The notes: generated by a model not told the origin, from the sequence alone. 64,000 bases of DNA from Flavobacteriaceae bacterium (GCA_947491985.1 CANLLR010000013.1:1-64000), one strand, 5' to 3'. Counted from the first letter of the stretch, positions 53,893 to 63,034 are shown. Translations and numbers: made by a program.

Positions 53893-55836
53893 ATGAAAAC
53901 AAAAATTTACCTTTTTTTATCCCTTGTTTTTTGTAGTGTTCTCCTAGCACAACAATCAAAAAACACAGTCGTTCCCAACGAAAATCTCATCGTAGAAAAC
54001 ATCTCTGAAATTTCAAAAGATTTGGCTACAAAAGTCAAAAAATATTCGGAAGCTCGCGGTGCGTCAATTGTTGCTATTCATCCCTTAAAAGAAGAAGTCA
54101 TTATTACCACTCGTTTCGGCGCTACCAATCAGTTGCATAAAGTAGCGCAACCAATGGGCGCTCGTAAACAATTTACATTTTTTGACGAACCACTTGGAAA
54201 TGGAGTGTACGAACCAACCAAAGGCGATTATTTGATTTACAGCAGAGATAGCGGCGGAAATGAATTCGGACAATTATACCAACTCGATTTAAAAACCTTA
54301 CAATCGACATTACTTACCGACGGTGGACGTTCACAAAATGGCGGAATTACATGGAAAAAAGACGGTTCTGGATTTTTCTTTTCGTCTACCAAACGAAATG
54401 GTGGCGATCGTGATATTTATTACATGAATCCGAATGATCCAAAAAGTACTAAACTTATTTTGGAAGTGAAAGGCGGCGGTTGGGGAATTTCTGACGTTTC
54501 TGCCGACGGAACTAAGCTGCTAATTAGCGAATACCTATCAGCCAACGAATCGTTTATTTGGCTTTTAGATGTTGCAACTGGAAAATTAACAGAAGTAACC
54601 AACAGAAAAGAAAAAAGTGTGGTTCAAAGTGGCGCGGGTTTTTCTGCACAAGCGAATGAAATTTGGTTCATAACCGACCGTGACAATGAATTCCAACGCA
54701 TAGCTACTATGGATCTAGTTAGCAAAAAAATTACTTACATTACTACTTCTATACCTTGGGATGTAGAGGATTATTTGGCCACAGACGACTTAACCAAAAT
54801 AGCTTTTACAACCAACGAAGGCGGTTTGAACAAATTGTATTTGATGGATGCCAATACTAAAAAATACGCTGAAGTAAAAAACGTTCCCATTGGTTTGATT
54901 GGCGGATTGGAATTTACTAACAATGGTAAATCGCTTTTCTTTACGCAATCTACTGCCGATTCCTCTTCGGATGTATACCAACTAAATCTGAGCAATAATC
55001 AAATTATACGTTGGACAGAAAGCGAATTGGGAGAAATGCAAACATCAGACATGTCAAAACCCAAATTGATCGAATGGAAAAGCTTTGACAAATTAACAAT
55101 CTCTGGTTTTTATTATCCTACTGCTACAAAATTTACCGGAAAAAGACCTGTAATTATCAACATTCACGGTGGTCCAGAAGGGCAATCGTTGGCTTCTTTT
55201 GCGGGTTCCAACAACTATTACACCAACGAAATGGGCGTTGCCCTAATTTTTCCAAATGTGCGAGGTTCGTCTGGTTTTGGCAAAACCTACATTGCAAAAG
55301 ACAATGGATTTTTGAGAGAAGATTCGGTAAAAGATATCGGCGCTTTATTAGATTGGATTGCGTTACAACCCGAATTAGACAAAGACCGCATCATGATTAT
55401 GGGCGGAAGTTATGGTGGATACATGACCTTGGCAACAGCATTTCATTATGCAGATAGAATTCGTTGTTCGGTTGATATTGTAGGAATATCTAATTTTAAA
55501 ACCTTTCTTAAAAATACCGAAGAATACCGTCGCGATTTGAGAAGAGTGGAATATGGTGACGAACGCGAAGTGAAAATGGCTGCGTTTTTTGATAAAATTT
55601 CACCGTTGAACAACACCGATAAAATCAAAAAACCAATGTTCATCATTCAAGGCACAAACGATCCTAGAGTTCCGGTTACCGAAGCGACACAAATGCGCGA
55701 TAAATTAAAAGCACAAGGCAATGTGGTTTGGTATTTAGAAGCTAAAGACGAAGGACATGGCTTTAGAAAAAAACCAAATGTAGATTACCAACGTTTGGCG
55801 GTAATCAAATTTATGGAAGCCTATTTACTCAATTAA
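53893..55836 (+). CDS. S9 family (prolyl oligopeptidase-type) serine peptidase
   Basis: An exported peptidase of 647 residues (signal peptide to about SVLLAQ, residue 20). The N-terminal beta-propeller (about 60-370) contains repeated YLIYSRD and ITWKKDGSGFFFSS-type WD/TolB-like blades. The C-terminal alpha/beta hydrolase has INIHGGPEG, the nucleophile in MGGSYGGYM, Asp in TNDPRVPV and His in DEGHGFRKK. It likely cleaves oligopeptides in the periplasm or outside. It is followed by a small membrane protein gene seven bases later. Confidence 0.93.
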   Translation: MKTKIYLFLSLVFCSVLLAQQSKNTVVPNENLIVENISEISKDLATKVKKYSEARGASIVAIHPLKEEVIITTRFGATNQLHKVAQPMGARKQFTFFDEPLGNGVYEPTKGDYLIYSRDSGGNEFGQLYQLDLKTLQSTLLTDGGRSQNGGITWKKDGSGFFFSSTKRNGGDRDIYYMNPNDPKSTKLILEVKGGGWGISDVSADGTKLLISEYLSANESFIWLLDVATGKLTEVTNRKEKSVVQSGAGFSAQANEIWFITDRDNEFQRIATMDLVSKKITYITTSIPWDVEDYLATDDLTKIAFTTNEGGLNKLYLMDANTKKYAEVKNVPIGLIGGLEFTNNGKSLFFTQSTADSSSDVYQLNLSNNQIIRWTESELGEMQTSDMSKPKLIEWKSFDKLTISGFYYPTATKFTGKRPVIINIHGGPEGQSLASFAGSNNYYTNEMGVALIFPNVRGSSGFGKTYIAKDNGFLREDSVKDIGALLDWIALQPELDKDRIMIMGGSYGGYMTLATAFHYADRIRCSVDIVGISNFKTFLKNTEEYRRDLRRVEYGDEREVKMAAFFDKISPLNNTDKIKKPMFIIQGTNDPRVPVTEATQMRDKLKAQGNVVWYLEAKDEGHGFRKKPNVDYQRLAVIKFMEAYLLN

Positions 55837-55842
55837 GAAACC

Positions 55843-56088
55843 GTGAATTATCATGATACTATTGGCACCATTGGCGTAGGATTAATTCTTCTGGCTTACT
55901 TTTTAAATATGTTTTCGATTATTAAAAAGGAAGGCGTTTTGTATTTTTCTATTAATATTGTTGGTGCGTCAATTGCGTGTTATGCTTCGGTTTTGATTGA
56001 CTTTTTACCTTTTGTGATTTTGGAAGGCGCATGGGTTATTGTGAGTAGTATTGGATTATTTAAAACCATAAAAAAACCTCAAGATTAA
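55843..56088 (+). CDS. CBU_0592-type small membrane protein
   Basis: An 81-residue protein with three hydrophobic helices (TIGVGLILLAYFLNMF, LYFSINIVGASIACYASVLI, FVILEGAWVIVSSIGLF). This matches the CBU_0592-like family, which resembles one unit of a small multi-helix transporter. Function unknown. It starts with GTG six bases after the S9 peptidase stop, so it is in the same transcript. Its own stop codon sits in the loop of the terminator hairpin. Confidence 0.8.
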   Translation: MNYHDTIGTIGVGLILLAYFLNMFSIIKKEGVLYFSINIVGASIACYASVLIDFLPFVILEGAWVIVSSIGLFKTIKKPQD

Positions 56089-56104
56089 CTTGAGGTTTTT
56101 TTTA
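56071..56104 (+). terminator. terminator overlapping the end of the CBU_0592-type gene
   Basis: CCTCAAG (56077-56083) pairs with CTTGAGG (56089-56095), extended by A and T runs. The TAA stop codon (56086-56088) is in the loop, so termination and the gene end are fused. Confidence 0.85.
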
Positions 56105-56109
56105 TACTA

Positions 56110-58158
56110 TTACCAAATTTTAACTCGTTCTTCTGGTTTAACATACAGCTTATCTGTTTCTTTAATATCGAACGCTTTATAAAACGTATCCAAGTTCAAT
56201 AAAGGGACGTAAGCTCTGTACATTCCAGGCGAATGTGGATCGGTTTTTACTTGATTTTTGATGGCTTCATCGCGCATTTTCGAACGCCATATGGTTCCCC
56301 AAGAAATAAACAAACGTTGTTCTGGTGTAAAACCGTCAATCAACCCTGGATTACCATTTTCTTTAAGATACAATTGCAATCCGTCATAAGCCGCATTAAT
56401 TCCGCCCAAATCACCAATATTTTCACCTAGTGTAAACTTTCCATCTACAAAAGTTCCTGGCAACGGTTCAAGTGCACTGTATTGATCTGCTAAAGCGCCA
56501 CTAAGACTCGTAAATTGTGTTAAGTCTTCTGCTGTCCACCAGTTAATTAAGTTTCCATCGGCGTTGTATCGTGACCCTGAATCGTCAAAACCATGTGAAA
56601 TTTCGTGGCCGATTACAGCTCCAATTCCACCATAATTTACCGCTTCATCCGCTTGATAATCATAAAAAGGAGGTTGTAAAATAGCTGCTGGGAAGACGAT
56701 TTCGTTGTTGGTTGGACTGTAATACGCGTTTACCGTTTGTGGCGACATTCCCCAACGGGTTTTATCAACAGGTTTATTCAAGTCTTCAAGGTTTTGTTGA
56801 AATGCCCATTTAGTAACATTTTTCATGTTTTCATAATAGGACCCGCCTTCTTCTTTGCTTTTAATTACCAATTGAGAATAGTCTTTCCATTTATCTGGAT
56901 AACCGATTTTCACATTTGATTTTCGCAATTTTTCGATGGCTCCTTTTCGAGTTTCTGGAGTCATCCAAGCCAAGTTATTAATTCTACTTTCAAATGCTAA
57001 AAAGATATTTTTTATCATTTTACTTGCTTTCTCTTTGGCTTCAGCTGGGAATTTTTGTTCTACATATAATTTCCCTAAAGCTTCGCCTACTGAACCATTG
57101 ACTACTTGTAATGCTCTTTCCTCTCTTGGACGTTGTTTTTTTGCTCCTTGCAAGGTTTGACTATAAAAATCCCAATTGGCCTTTTCAATTTCAGTAGTCA
57201 AAACATTATCAGATTTGTTTAGCAAAGACCAACGCAAGTAGGCTTTCCAATCGGCTATTTTGTTTTCTGTGAGGATGCTTTGCAATGCCGTCATATATTT
57301 GGGTTGAGAGACTATAACCGAATCGAGTTTTTTAATTCCAATTCCAGTAATATATTGGTTCCAATTTACTGCTGGAGTTAGTTTTTGCAAATCGGCCACC
57401 GACATTGGATTGTATGTTTTTCGGCGATCTCTACGCTCTACTCTATCAAGTGTTGGCTTAGCGAGACTTGTTTCAATAGCCAAAACTCTTTCAGCATTAG
57501 CTTTTGCAGTTGCAGGGTTTTCTCCCAAAAACTGCAACATTCGAGTTACGTGCAACACATACTTCTCTCTTTTCTCTTTTGAATCTGGATCTTCAGAAAC
57601 ATAATAATCTCGGTCTGGAAGTCCCAATCGTCCTGTTCCAATATTTACTACATTTCGATTGCTGTTTTTGGCGTCAGGTCCAATTCCGAGTCCATAAAAA
57701 CCCAATCCACCTTGCGGTTGCATTTCAGTAAGAAATTTATTTAAATCCGTTACCGATTTAATGGCGTTGATTTTTGCAAGCGTTGATTTAATGGGTGTAA
57801 TTCCAAGTTTATTTCTTGAAATAGTATCCATATAGGTTTTATATACATTTACTGCTTTTGCTTGATCGGACTTTGGATCTAATTTTTTAGTGGCAGCATC
57901 TTTTAAAATTGCCAAAGCATCTTTGTCGGTATTTTGACGCAACTCATCAAAACTTCCCCAACGCACTCTATCACTTGGAATTTCGGTTTTATCATACCAA
58001 GTGCCGTTTACGAATCGGAAAAAGTCATCTCCTGGCTTAACGGTTCTGTCCATTAAATCAAGGTTAATTCCTGTTGTTTTTTGTTGGGCATTCATAGTGC
58101 TCAACCCAAAAATAGCAATAATGGAAAGTGCTACTTTAGTTTTATATTTTGTTTTCAT
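56110..58158 (-). CDS. M13 family zinc metallopeptidase (PepO/neprilysin-like)
   Basis: An exported endopeptidase of 682 residues (signal peptide to about STMNAQ, residue 25). The N-terminal M13 start is DLMDRTVKPGDDFFRFVNGTW. The catalytic motif GHEISHGFDDSG supplies two His ligands and the Glu, and ENIGDLGG supplies the third ligand. NAYYSPTNNEIVFPAAILQPP is the substrate-binding NAYY segment. It ends in the conserved VKIW. A TTG-N17-TAGCTTTG promoter is upstream. It degrades small peptides outside the cytoplasm. Confidence 0.95.
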   Translation of the reverse strand: MKTKYKTKVALSIIAIFGLSTMNAQQKTTGINLDLMDRTVKPGDDFFRFVNGTWYDKTEIPSDRVRWGSFDELRQNTDKDALAILKDAATKKLDPKSDQAKAVNVYKTYMDTISRNKLGITPIKSTLAKINAIKSVTDLNKFLTEMQPQGGLGFYGLGIGPDAKNSNRNVVNIGTGRLGLPDRDYYVSEDPDSKEKREKYVLHVTRMLQFLGENPATAKANAERVLAIETSLAKPTLDRVERRDRRKTYNPMSVADLQKLTPAVNWNQYITGIGIKKLDSVIVSQPKYMTALQSILTENKIADWKAYLRWSLLNKSDNVLTTEIEKANWDFYSQTLQGAKKQRPREERALQVVNGSVGEALGKLYVEQKFPAEAKEKASKMIKNIFLAFESRINNLAWMTPETRKGAIEKLRKSNVKIGYPDKWKDYSQLVIKSKEEGGSYYENMKNVTKWAFQQNLEDLNKPVDKTRWGMSPQTVNAYYSPTNNEIVFPAAILQPPFYDYQADEAVNYGGIGAVIGHEISHGFDDSGSRYNADGNLINWWTAEDLTQFTSLSGALADQYSALEPLPGTFVDGKFTLGENIGDLGGINAAYDGLQLYLKENGNPGLIDGFTPEQRLFISWGTIWRSKMRDEAIKNQVKTDPHSPGMYRAYVPLLNLDTFYKAFDIKETDKLYVKPEERVKIW

Positions 58159-58180
58159 ATCACATTTTTTGGTTAGAAGA

Positions 58181-58208
58181 CAAAGCTATCAATTATATTG
58201 AAAAACAA
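58181..58208 (-). promoter_or_regulatory. promoter of the M13 peptidase gene (TTG-N17-TAGCTTTG)
   Basis: Minus strand TTG (58206-58208), N17, TAGCTTTG (58181-58188), 22 bases before the ATG. Confidence 0.65.
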
Positions 58209-58242
58209 ATGTTAAAAAATAAAATTAAAACTAAAGAAAGAA

Positions 58243-58271
58243 TTGCTTTTTACTATAGTTTTGTAGTTTTG
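58243..58271 (+). promoter_or_regulatory. promoter of the SCO gene with duplicated -7 box
   Basis: TTG (58243-58245), N18, TAGTTTTG (58264-58271). The same octamer TAGTTTTG stands directly before it (58256-58263), giving two adjacent perfect -7 elements. Confidence 0.6.
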
Positions 58272-58281
58272 TAAAAAAATT

Positions 58282-58977
58282 ATGCTTTCTAAATTAAAAA
58301 AATACAACATTTTCATTGGCTTTTTTGTATTGTTTTCCATCATCACCATTACACTTTTTTATAGTGTTTTAAAACCTAAGAAAGTTTTACCTATTTACAA
58401 TCCAAGTGACATCAATCCAGAATTGGTTGACTCGACCGTACAATATGTTGCAAAAAATCACACCATTTCGAATTTTAAATTTACCAATCAAAACGGAAAA
58501 ACAATTACTCAGAAAGAGTATGAAGGGAAAATCTATGTTGCCGATTTTTTCTTTACCACTTGTCCAACCATTTGCCCGAAAATGACCAATAATATGATTT
58601 GGCTTCAAAATCAAATAAAAAATAATCCAAAAGTTTTATTGTTATCGCATTCGGTTACGCCAGAAATTGACAGTGTTCCCGTTTTAAAAAAATATGCCCT
58701 TGAAAAAGGTGTGATAGATTCTAAATGGAATTTAATTACTGGCGATAAAAAAGACATTTATTACATTGCAAGAAAATCGTACTTAGCAGTAAAAACAGGC
58801 AAACCAGATGAAATTTATGATATGGTACACACCGAAAATTTTGTTTTGGTCGATACTAAAAGAAGAGTTCGTGGTTTTTATGACGGAACCAATTTGGATG
58901 GACCCACAGAACCTGGAGTTAAAAATGTAAAGCAATTACTAGAAGACATTCTTTTTCTTAGTTCAGAAGAAAAGTAA
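58282..58977 (+). CDS. SCO1/SenC family protein
   Basis: A 231-residue membrane-anchored thioredoxin-fold copper chaperone for cytochrome oxidase assembly. One N-terminal membrane helix (about 9-30) is followed by a periplasmic domain. The copper/redox motif is FFTTCPTICPKM (CxxxC) and the third ligand His is in VHTENFVLVD. The length is typical. The gene precedes feoAB but has its own promoter. Confidence 0.93.
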   Translation: MLSKLKKYNIFIGFFVLFSIITITLFYSVLKPKKVLPIYNPSDINPELVDSTVQYVAKNHTISNFKFTNQNGKTITQKEYEGKIYVADFFFTTCPTICPKMTNNMIWLQNQIKNNPKVLLLSHSVTPEIDSVPVLKKYALEKGVIDSKWNLITGDKKDIYYIARKSYLAVKTGKPDEIYDMVHTENFVLVDTKRRVRGFYDGTNLDGPTEPGVKNVKQLLEDILFLSSEEK

Positions 58978-59011
58978 ATTCTAAAATTAATGTGCCAAGG
59001 TTTTTATTGAA

Positions 59012-59037
59012 CAAGTTTAAATTATATCCTAAACTTG
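59012..59037. promoter_or_regulatory. inverted repeat upstream of feoA, candidate metal-regulator operator
   Basis: CAAGTTTA (59012-59019) and TAAACTTG (59030-59037) are perfect inverted arms separated by 10 bases. It lies about 30 bases upstream of the feoA -7 box TATTTTTG (59070-59077). There is no T tract, so it is not a standard terminator. Confidence 0.5.
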
Positions 59038-59069
59038 ATATTTATCATACTTTTTAAATGACAAATTCT

Positions 59070-59077
59070 TATTTTTG
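59070..59077 (+). promoter_or_regulatory. -7 element of feoA
   Basis: TATTTTTG matches TAnnTTTG and ends 26 bases before the feoA start. There is no TTG at normal -33 spacing, which suggests a weak or activated promoter. Confidence 0.45.
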
Positions 59078-59103
59078 TGTTTTAATTCAATCTAAATAAA
59101 GCT

Positions 59104-59340
59104 TTGAATACCACTATCGCTCAATTAAAAATTGGTCAAAAAGGAATTATAGGCGACTTTAACATCGATGAAATTCCGTTAAAACTACTCGAAATGGGAT
59201 GCTTGCCCGGCAATACAATTGAATTAATTCAAATTGCTCCTTTTGGATGTCCATTGTATTTTAATGTAAATGATTCACATGTTGCCATACGAATGGAAAC
59301 TGCAAAGCAAATAACAGTAGCTATCGAAACTACAGTATGA
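59104..59340 (+). CDS. feoA: ferrous iron transport protein A
   Basis: A small SH3-like cytoplasmic protein (78 residues) that supports FeoB. Family features are LKIGQKGIIGDF, LLEMGCLPGNTIELIQIAPF and HVAIRMETAKQITV. The start codon is TTG at 59104, and no ATG fits. Its TGA stop overlaps the feoB ATG (ATGATGG), so translation is coupled. Confidence 0.93.
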   Translation: MNTTIAQLKIGQKGIIGDFNIDEIPLKLLEMGCLPGNTIELIQIAPFGCPLYFNVNDSHVAIRMETAKQITVAIETTV

Positions 59341-61433
59341 TGGCGAAAAAAAATATCAAAGTTGCTTTAATAGGAAATCCAAATACAGGAAAAACTTCAG
59401 TATTTAATCAGTTAACGGGATTACATCAACAAGTAGGAAATTATCCTGGAATTACAGTTGAAAAAAAAATAGGCACGTGTAAACTTTCCGATTCTACTAA
59501 AGCAACCATCCTTGATTTGCCTGGAACGTATAGTTTAAATGCCAGTTCGATTGATGAAAATGTAGTCATCGAATTGCTGCTAAATAAAAATGATGAAAAT
59601 TTTCCCGATGTGGCTATTGTGGTTACCGAAGTAGAAAATTTAAAGCGAAACTTACTCTTATTTACACAAATTAAAGATTTAGAGATTCCTACGATTTTGG
59701 TCATCAACATGAGTGACCGAATGAAGTTAAGAGGAATTGAACTCGATATTCCCTTATTGGAAAAGGAACTGAAAACCAAAATTGCTTTAGTGAGTTCTCG
59801 AAAAAATATCGGAATTGAAAACATCAAAGAATTAATTAGCAATTACGAATCGCTTTCGATAGCACCTTGTTTGAACGCAACTTCTATTGATCAAGAGTAT
59901 TTTGATAAGCTAAAACGCGCTTTCCCTAACCAATTGGTATACAAACTTTGGTTGGTGATTACGCAAGATGTTAATTTTTTGAATTTGGATCGGAATGAAA
60001 TTAAAAGCTCGTTTACCAAATCGCACGCCGATTTACGTCGATTGCAACAAAAAGAAACCATAAAACGATATCAATTTATAAACGATACTTTAAAAATAGG
60101 TCAACAAATTGACACTACAAAAGCCGCTGACATAAGAGGAAAATTAGACCGTATTTTAACACATAAAATCTTTGGTTACCTAATTTTCTTTGTTGTCCTA
60201 TTTGGTATTTTTCAATCGATTTTTGAATGGTCACAAATTCCGATGGATTTTATTGACGGTTCGTTTGCCAATTTAGCATCCTATACCAAAAACCAATTGC
60301 CTTCGGGTGAATTTACCAATTTATTAAGTGAAGGAATTATTCCGGGTATTGGAGGTATACTGATTTTTATACCACAAATTGCGTTTTTATTTCTCTTCAT
60401 TTCTGTCCTTGAAGAAAGCGGTTATATGAGTCGTGTGGTTTTTTTAATGGACAAAATCATGCGCAAATTTGGACTTTCTGGAAAAAGTATCGTGCCGCTA
60501 ATTTCGGGTACAGCTTGTGCAATTCCGGCCATTATGGGAGCGCGAAATATTGAAAATTGGAAAGAGCGTTTGATCACCATTTTAGTTACACCTTTTACCA
60601 CTTGTTCTGCGCGATTGCCTGTGTACGCCATCTTAATTGCTCTTATAATTCCAGATACAAAAGTGCTCGGTTTTATGAGTTTGCAAGGACTTACTTTAAT
60701 GATTTTATACTTATTGGGTTTTGGAATGGCCCTCTTTTCTGCCTATATTTTGAATACCATTTTAAAGATAAATTCTAAATCGTATTTCGTTGTTGAAATG
60801 CCAAGTTACAAAGTGCCGTTATTTAAAAATGTAGCGATAAATGTTTTAGAAAAAACGAAAGCATTTGTTTTTGGCGCTGGAAAAATAATTTTAGCATTGT
60901 CTGTTATTCTTTGGTTTTTGGGATCCCACGGACCAAAAGATACCTTTGGTAATGCAGAAAAAATTATGAACGCTAAATATCGCTATACTTCGGATTATAC
61001 GATTGTGCAAAATCATATTGATGCCTATAAATTAGAAAATTCATATATCGGAATTCTTGGAAAATCAATTGAACCTGTTATCAAACCGCTAGGTTACGAT
61101 TGGAAAATAGGAATTGCAGTAGTAACTTCATTTGCCGCGAGAGAGGTTTTTGTAGGAACACTTGCAACCATATATAGTGTTGGAAGCAGCGACGATGAAA
61201 CCACTATAAAAAAACGAATGAAAGATGAAGTACATCCTGATGGAACTAAGATTTTCAATTTCCCAACTGGAATTTCGCTGTTGTTATTTTATGCTTTCGC
61301 CATGCAATGCGTAAGTACGTTAGCGATTGTAAAAAAAGAAACTAACAGTTGGAAATGGCCGATAATACAGTTGGTTTTTATGAGTGGGTTTGCTTACATA
61401 ACTGCTTTTTTAGCGTATCAATTCTTAAAATAA
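59337..61433 (+). CDS. feoB: ferrous iron transport protein B
   Basis: Inner-membrane Fe2+ transporter with a cytosolic G-domain, 698 residues. G1 is GNPNTGKTSVFNQLTG, then LDLPGTYSLNA (G3) and INMSDRMKLRG, where the usual NxxD (G4) reads NMSD. Membrane core motifs are VPLISGTACAIPAIMGARNI (gate 1) and a second gate near VTSFAAREVFVGTLATIY. It overlaps feoA by four bases. A 40-codon Cys-rich gene starts at the very next base after its stop. Confidence 0.97.
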   Translation: MMAKKNIKVALIGNPNTGKTSVFNQLTGLHQQVGNYPGITVEKKIGTCKLSDSTKATILDLPGTYSLNASSIDENVVIELLLNKNDENFPDVAIVVTEVENLKRNLLLFTQIKDLEIPTILVINMSDRMKLRGIELDIPLLEKELKTKIALVSSRKNIGIENIKELISNYESLSIAPCLNATSIDQEYFDKLKRAFPNQLVYKLWLVITQDVNFLNLDRNEIKSSFTKSHADLRRLQQKETIKRYQFINDTLKIGQQIDTTKAADIRGKLDRILTHKIFGYLIFFVVLFGIFQSIFEWSQIPMDFIDGSFANLASYTKNQLPSGEFTNLLSEGIIPGIGGILIFIPQIAFLFLFISVLEESGYMSRVVFLMDKIMRKFGLSGKSIVPLISGTACAIPAIMGARNIENWKERLITILVTPFTTCSARLPVYAILIALIIPDTKVLGFMSLQGLTLMILYLLGFGMALFSAYILNTILKINSKSYFVVEMPSYKVPLFKNVAINVLEKTKAFVFGAGKIILALSVILWFLGSHGPKDTFGNAEKIMNAKYRYTSDYTIVQNHIDAYKLENSYIGILGKSIEPVIKPLGYDWKIGIAVVTSFAAREVFVGTLATIYSVGSSDDETTIKKRMKDEVHPDGTKIFNFPTGISLLLFYAFAMQCVSTLAIVKKETNSWKWPIIQLVFMSGFAYITAFLAYQFLK

Positions 61434-61556
61434 ATGCTTCAAGAAATTTTGACCTATATCGCTTTAGGAATTGCAATTACTGTTTTATATCAGAAGTTTT
61501 TTGGTAAAAAAAAGACTAAAAAAAACTGTGATAAAGACGATTGTGGTTGTCACTAA
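61434..61556 (+). CDS. FeoB-associated Cys-rich membrane protein
   Basis: A 40-residue protein too short for routine ORF calling. One N-terminal membrane helix (residues 5-20, ILTYIALGIAITVLYQ) is followed by a Lys-rich stretch and a C-terminal NCDKDDCGCH metal-binding-like cluster (Cys32, Cys37, Cys39, His40). This matches the FeoB_associated family. ATG directly follows the feoB TAA with no gap. Its stop codon overlaps the convergent ZIP gene stop by four bases. It probably helps iron passage or sensing at FeoB. Confidence 0.88.
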   Translation: MLQEILTYIALGIAITVLYQKFFGKKKTKKNCDKDDCGCH

Positions 61557-62371
61557 CCCAGCGCTACATCCAATGTCATCATGACAATAAATCCGCCAAT
61601 CAATCCCAAAGTAGCAATATCGGTATTCTTATCTTGTTGCGTTTCCGGAATTACTTCTTCTACCACAACAAATATCATTGCTCCTGCTGCAAATGCCAAT
61701 GCATATGGCAATAAAGGCGTAAAAAAAGTTACTGCAACTGCACCCAAAACACCGGCAATTGGTTCTACTATTGCTGATGATTGTCCGTACATGAAACTTT
61801 TCCAACGGCTCATTCCCATTCTACGAAGCGGCATAGAAACCGCAATTCCTTCAGGAAAATTCTGAATTCCAATTCCGATAGCCAAGGTAACGGCTCCAGC
61901 GATGGATGCCTCAGGTATTCCGGCAGCAACGCCACCAAATAGCACACCAACTGCCAAACCTTCTGGAATGTTGTGTAAAGTGATTGCTAAAACCAACAAA
62001 GTTGTTCGTTGCCAAGGAGATTTTATACCTTCTGTTTCTTTAAAATTGATATGCAAATGAGGAAGTACTTTATCTAAACCAAAGATAAATAATGCCCCTA
62101 ATGCAAATCCAACAGCTGCTGGAATTACTTTTGTAAACCCTTCTCCTTTACTCATATCAATAGCTGGTGCTAATAAACTCCAAAAACTGGCAGCAATCAT
62201 TACGCCTCCTGTAAAACCCAACATTCCGTCAAGAACCATGCGATTCATATTCTTAAAAAAGAATACAAACGACGCACCTAATGCGGTTAAAAACCATGTA
62301 AACAAAGTAGCATACAACGCCGCTAAAATAGGGTCGATACTTGAAAAATAATCTATAATTAATTGGTACAT
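61553..62371 (-). CDS. ZIP family metal transporter
   Basis: Divalent-metal (Zn, Fe, Mn) importer of the inner membrane, 272 residues, about eight helices. The signature pair of metal-site helices contains LHNIPEGLAVGVLFGG and IGIGIQNFPEGIAVSM; EEVIPETQ closes the next to last helix. It is GufA/ZupT-like. It is two bases downstream of the DtxR/MntR-type regulator gene, so they form one operon and the transporter is probably repressed when metal is plentiful. It is convergent with the feo genes. Confidence 0.94.
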   Translation of the reverse strand: MYQLIIDYFSSIDPILAALYATLFTWFLTALGASFVFFFKNMNRMVLDGMLGFTGGVMIAASFWSLLAPAIDMSKGEGFTKVIPAAVGFALGALFIFGLDKVLPHLHINFKETEGIKSPWQRTTLLVLAITLHNIPEGLAVGVLFGGVAAGIPEASIAGAVTLAIGIGIQNFPEGIAVSMPLRRMGMSRWKSFMYGQSSAIVEPIAGVLGAVAVTFFTPLLPYALAFAAGAMIFVVVEEVIPETQQDKNTDIATLGLIGGFIVMMTLDVALG

Positions 62372-62373
62372 AA

Positions 62374-63021
62374 TTATTTAACGTATAAGTTAGCTGCAAT
62401 TTTGTTGGATAATGTAAGTCGCTTCGAATTGATTTCCACCGTAAGAGTGTCATCAAATTTTTCTCTTTCTTTTATTTTAAAAATCGAACCCAATGCTATT
62501 TTTTGTTTGTCTAAATACTTTAAAAAATCAGACGAGGAATCTTTTACTCCAACACATTGATATTCTCTTTCTAATATTGCTTCCGATAACAATAATTTTT
62601 CAACTTTTTTGATGACACCATGCGCATTTGGAATGGGATCACCATGCGGATCAAAATCGGGAAATTCTAAAAACTCATCTAGTTTATTGACCAATGCTTC
62701 CGACTTTATATGCTCGAGTTCTTCGGCTATTTCGTGCACTTCATCCCATGAAAATCCTAATTTTTCTACCAAAAAAACTTCCCACAAACGATGCTTTCGA
62801 ACAATCATTTTTGCAGAAAGAAACCCTTTTTCAGTCAACGTTACCCCTTGGTATTTTTGATATTTTACCAATTCTTTTTCCGACAATTTCCTCAACATAT
62901 CGGTTACTGAAGAAGCTTTTGTTTCTAGCATTCCAGCAATGGCATTGGTATTTACTCCTTTTGGAGAAACAAGTGATATGTGATAAATTACTTTTAAGTA
63001 GTTTTCTTCCGAAGTTGTCAT
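62374..63021 (-). CDS. DtxR/MntR family metal-dependent transcriptional regulator
   Basis: A 215-residue repressor. The N-terminal winged HTH reads TSEENYLKVIYHISLVSPKG, VNTNAIAGMLETKASSVTDMLRKL and LVKYQKYQGVTLTEKG. The metal-binding/dimerisation helix region is HRLWEVFLVEKLGFSWDEVH and EAEELEHIKSE-like. The C-terminal FeoA/SH3-like domain (about 145-215) marks the long DtxR/IdeR type. It controls, most likely, the ZIP gene behind it. A DtxR-box-like palindrome lies at 63070-63085. Confidence 0.93.
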   Translation of the reverse strand: MTTSEENYLKVIYHISLVSPKGVNTNAIAGMLETKASSVTDMLRKLSEKELVKYQKYQGVTLTEKGFLSAKMIVRKHRLWEVFLVEKLGFSWDEVHEIAEELEHIKSEALVNKLDEFLEFPDFDPHGDPIPNAHGVIKKVEKLLLSEAILEREYQCVGVKDSSSDFLKYLDKQKIALGSIFKIKEREKFDDTLTVEINSKRLTLSNKIAANLYVK

Positions 63022-63034
63022 TTGAATTTTTTAT

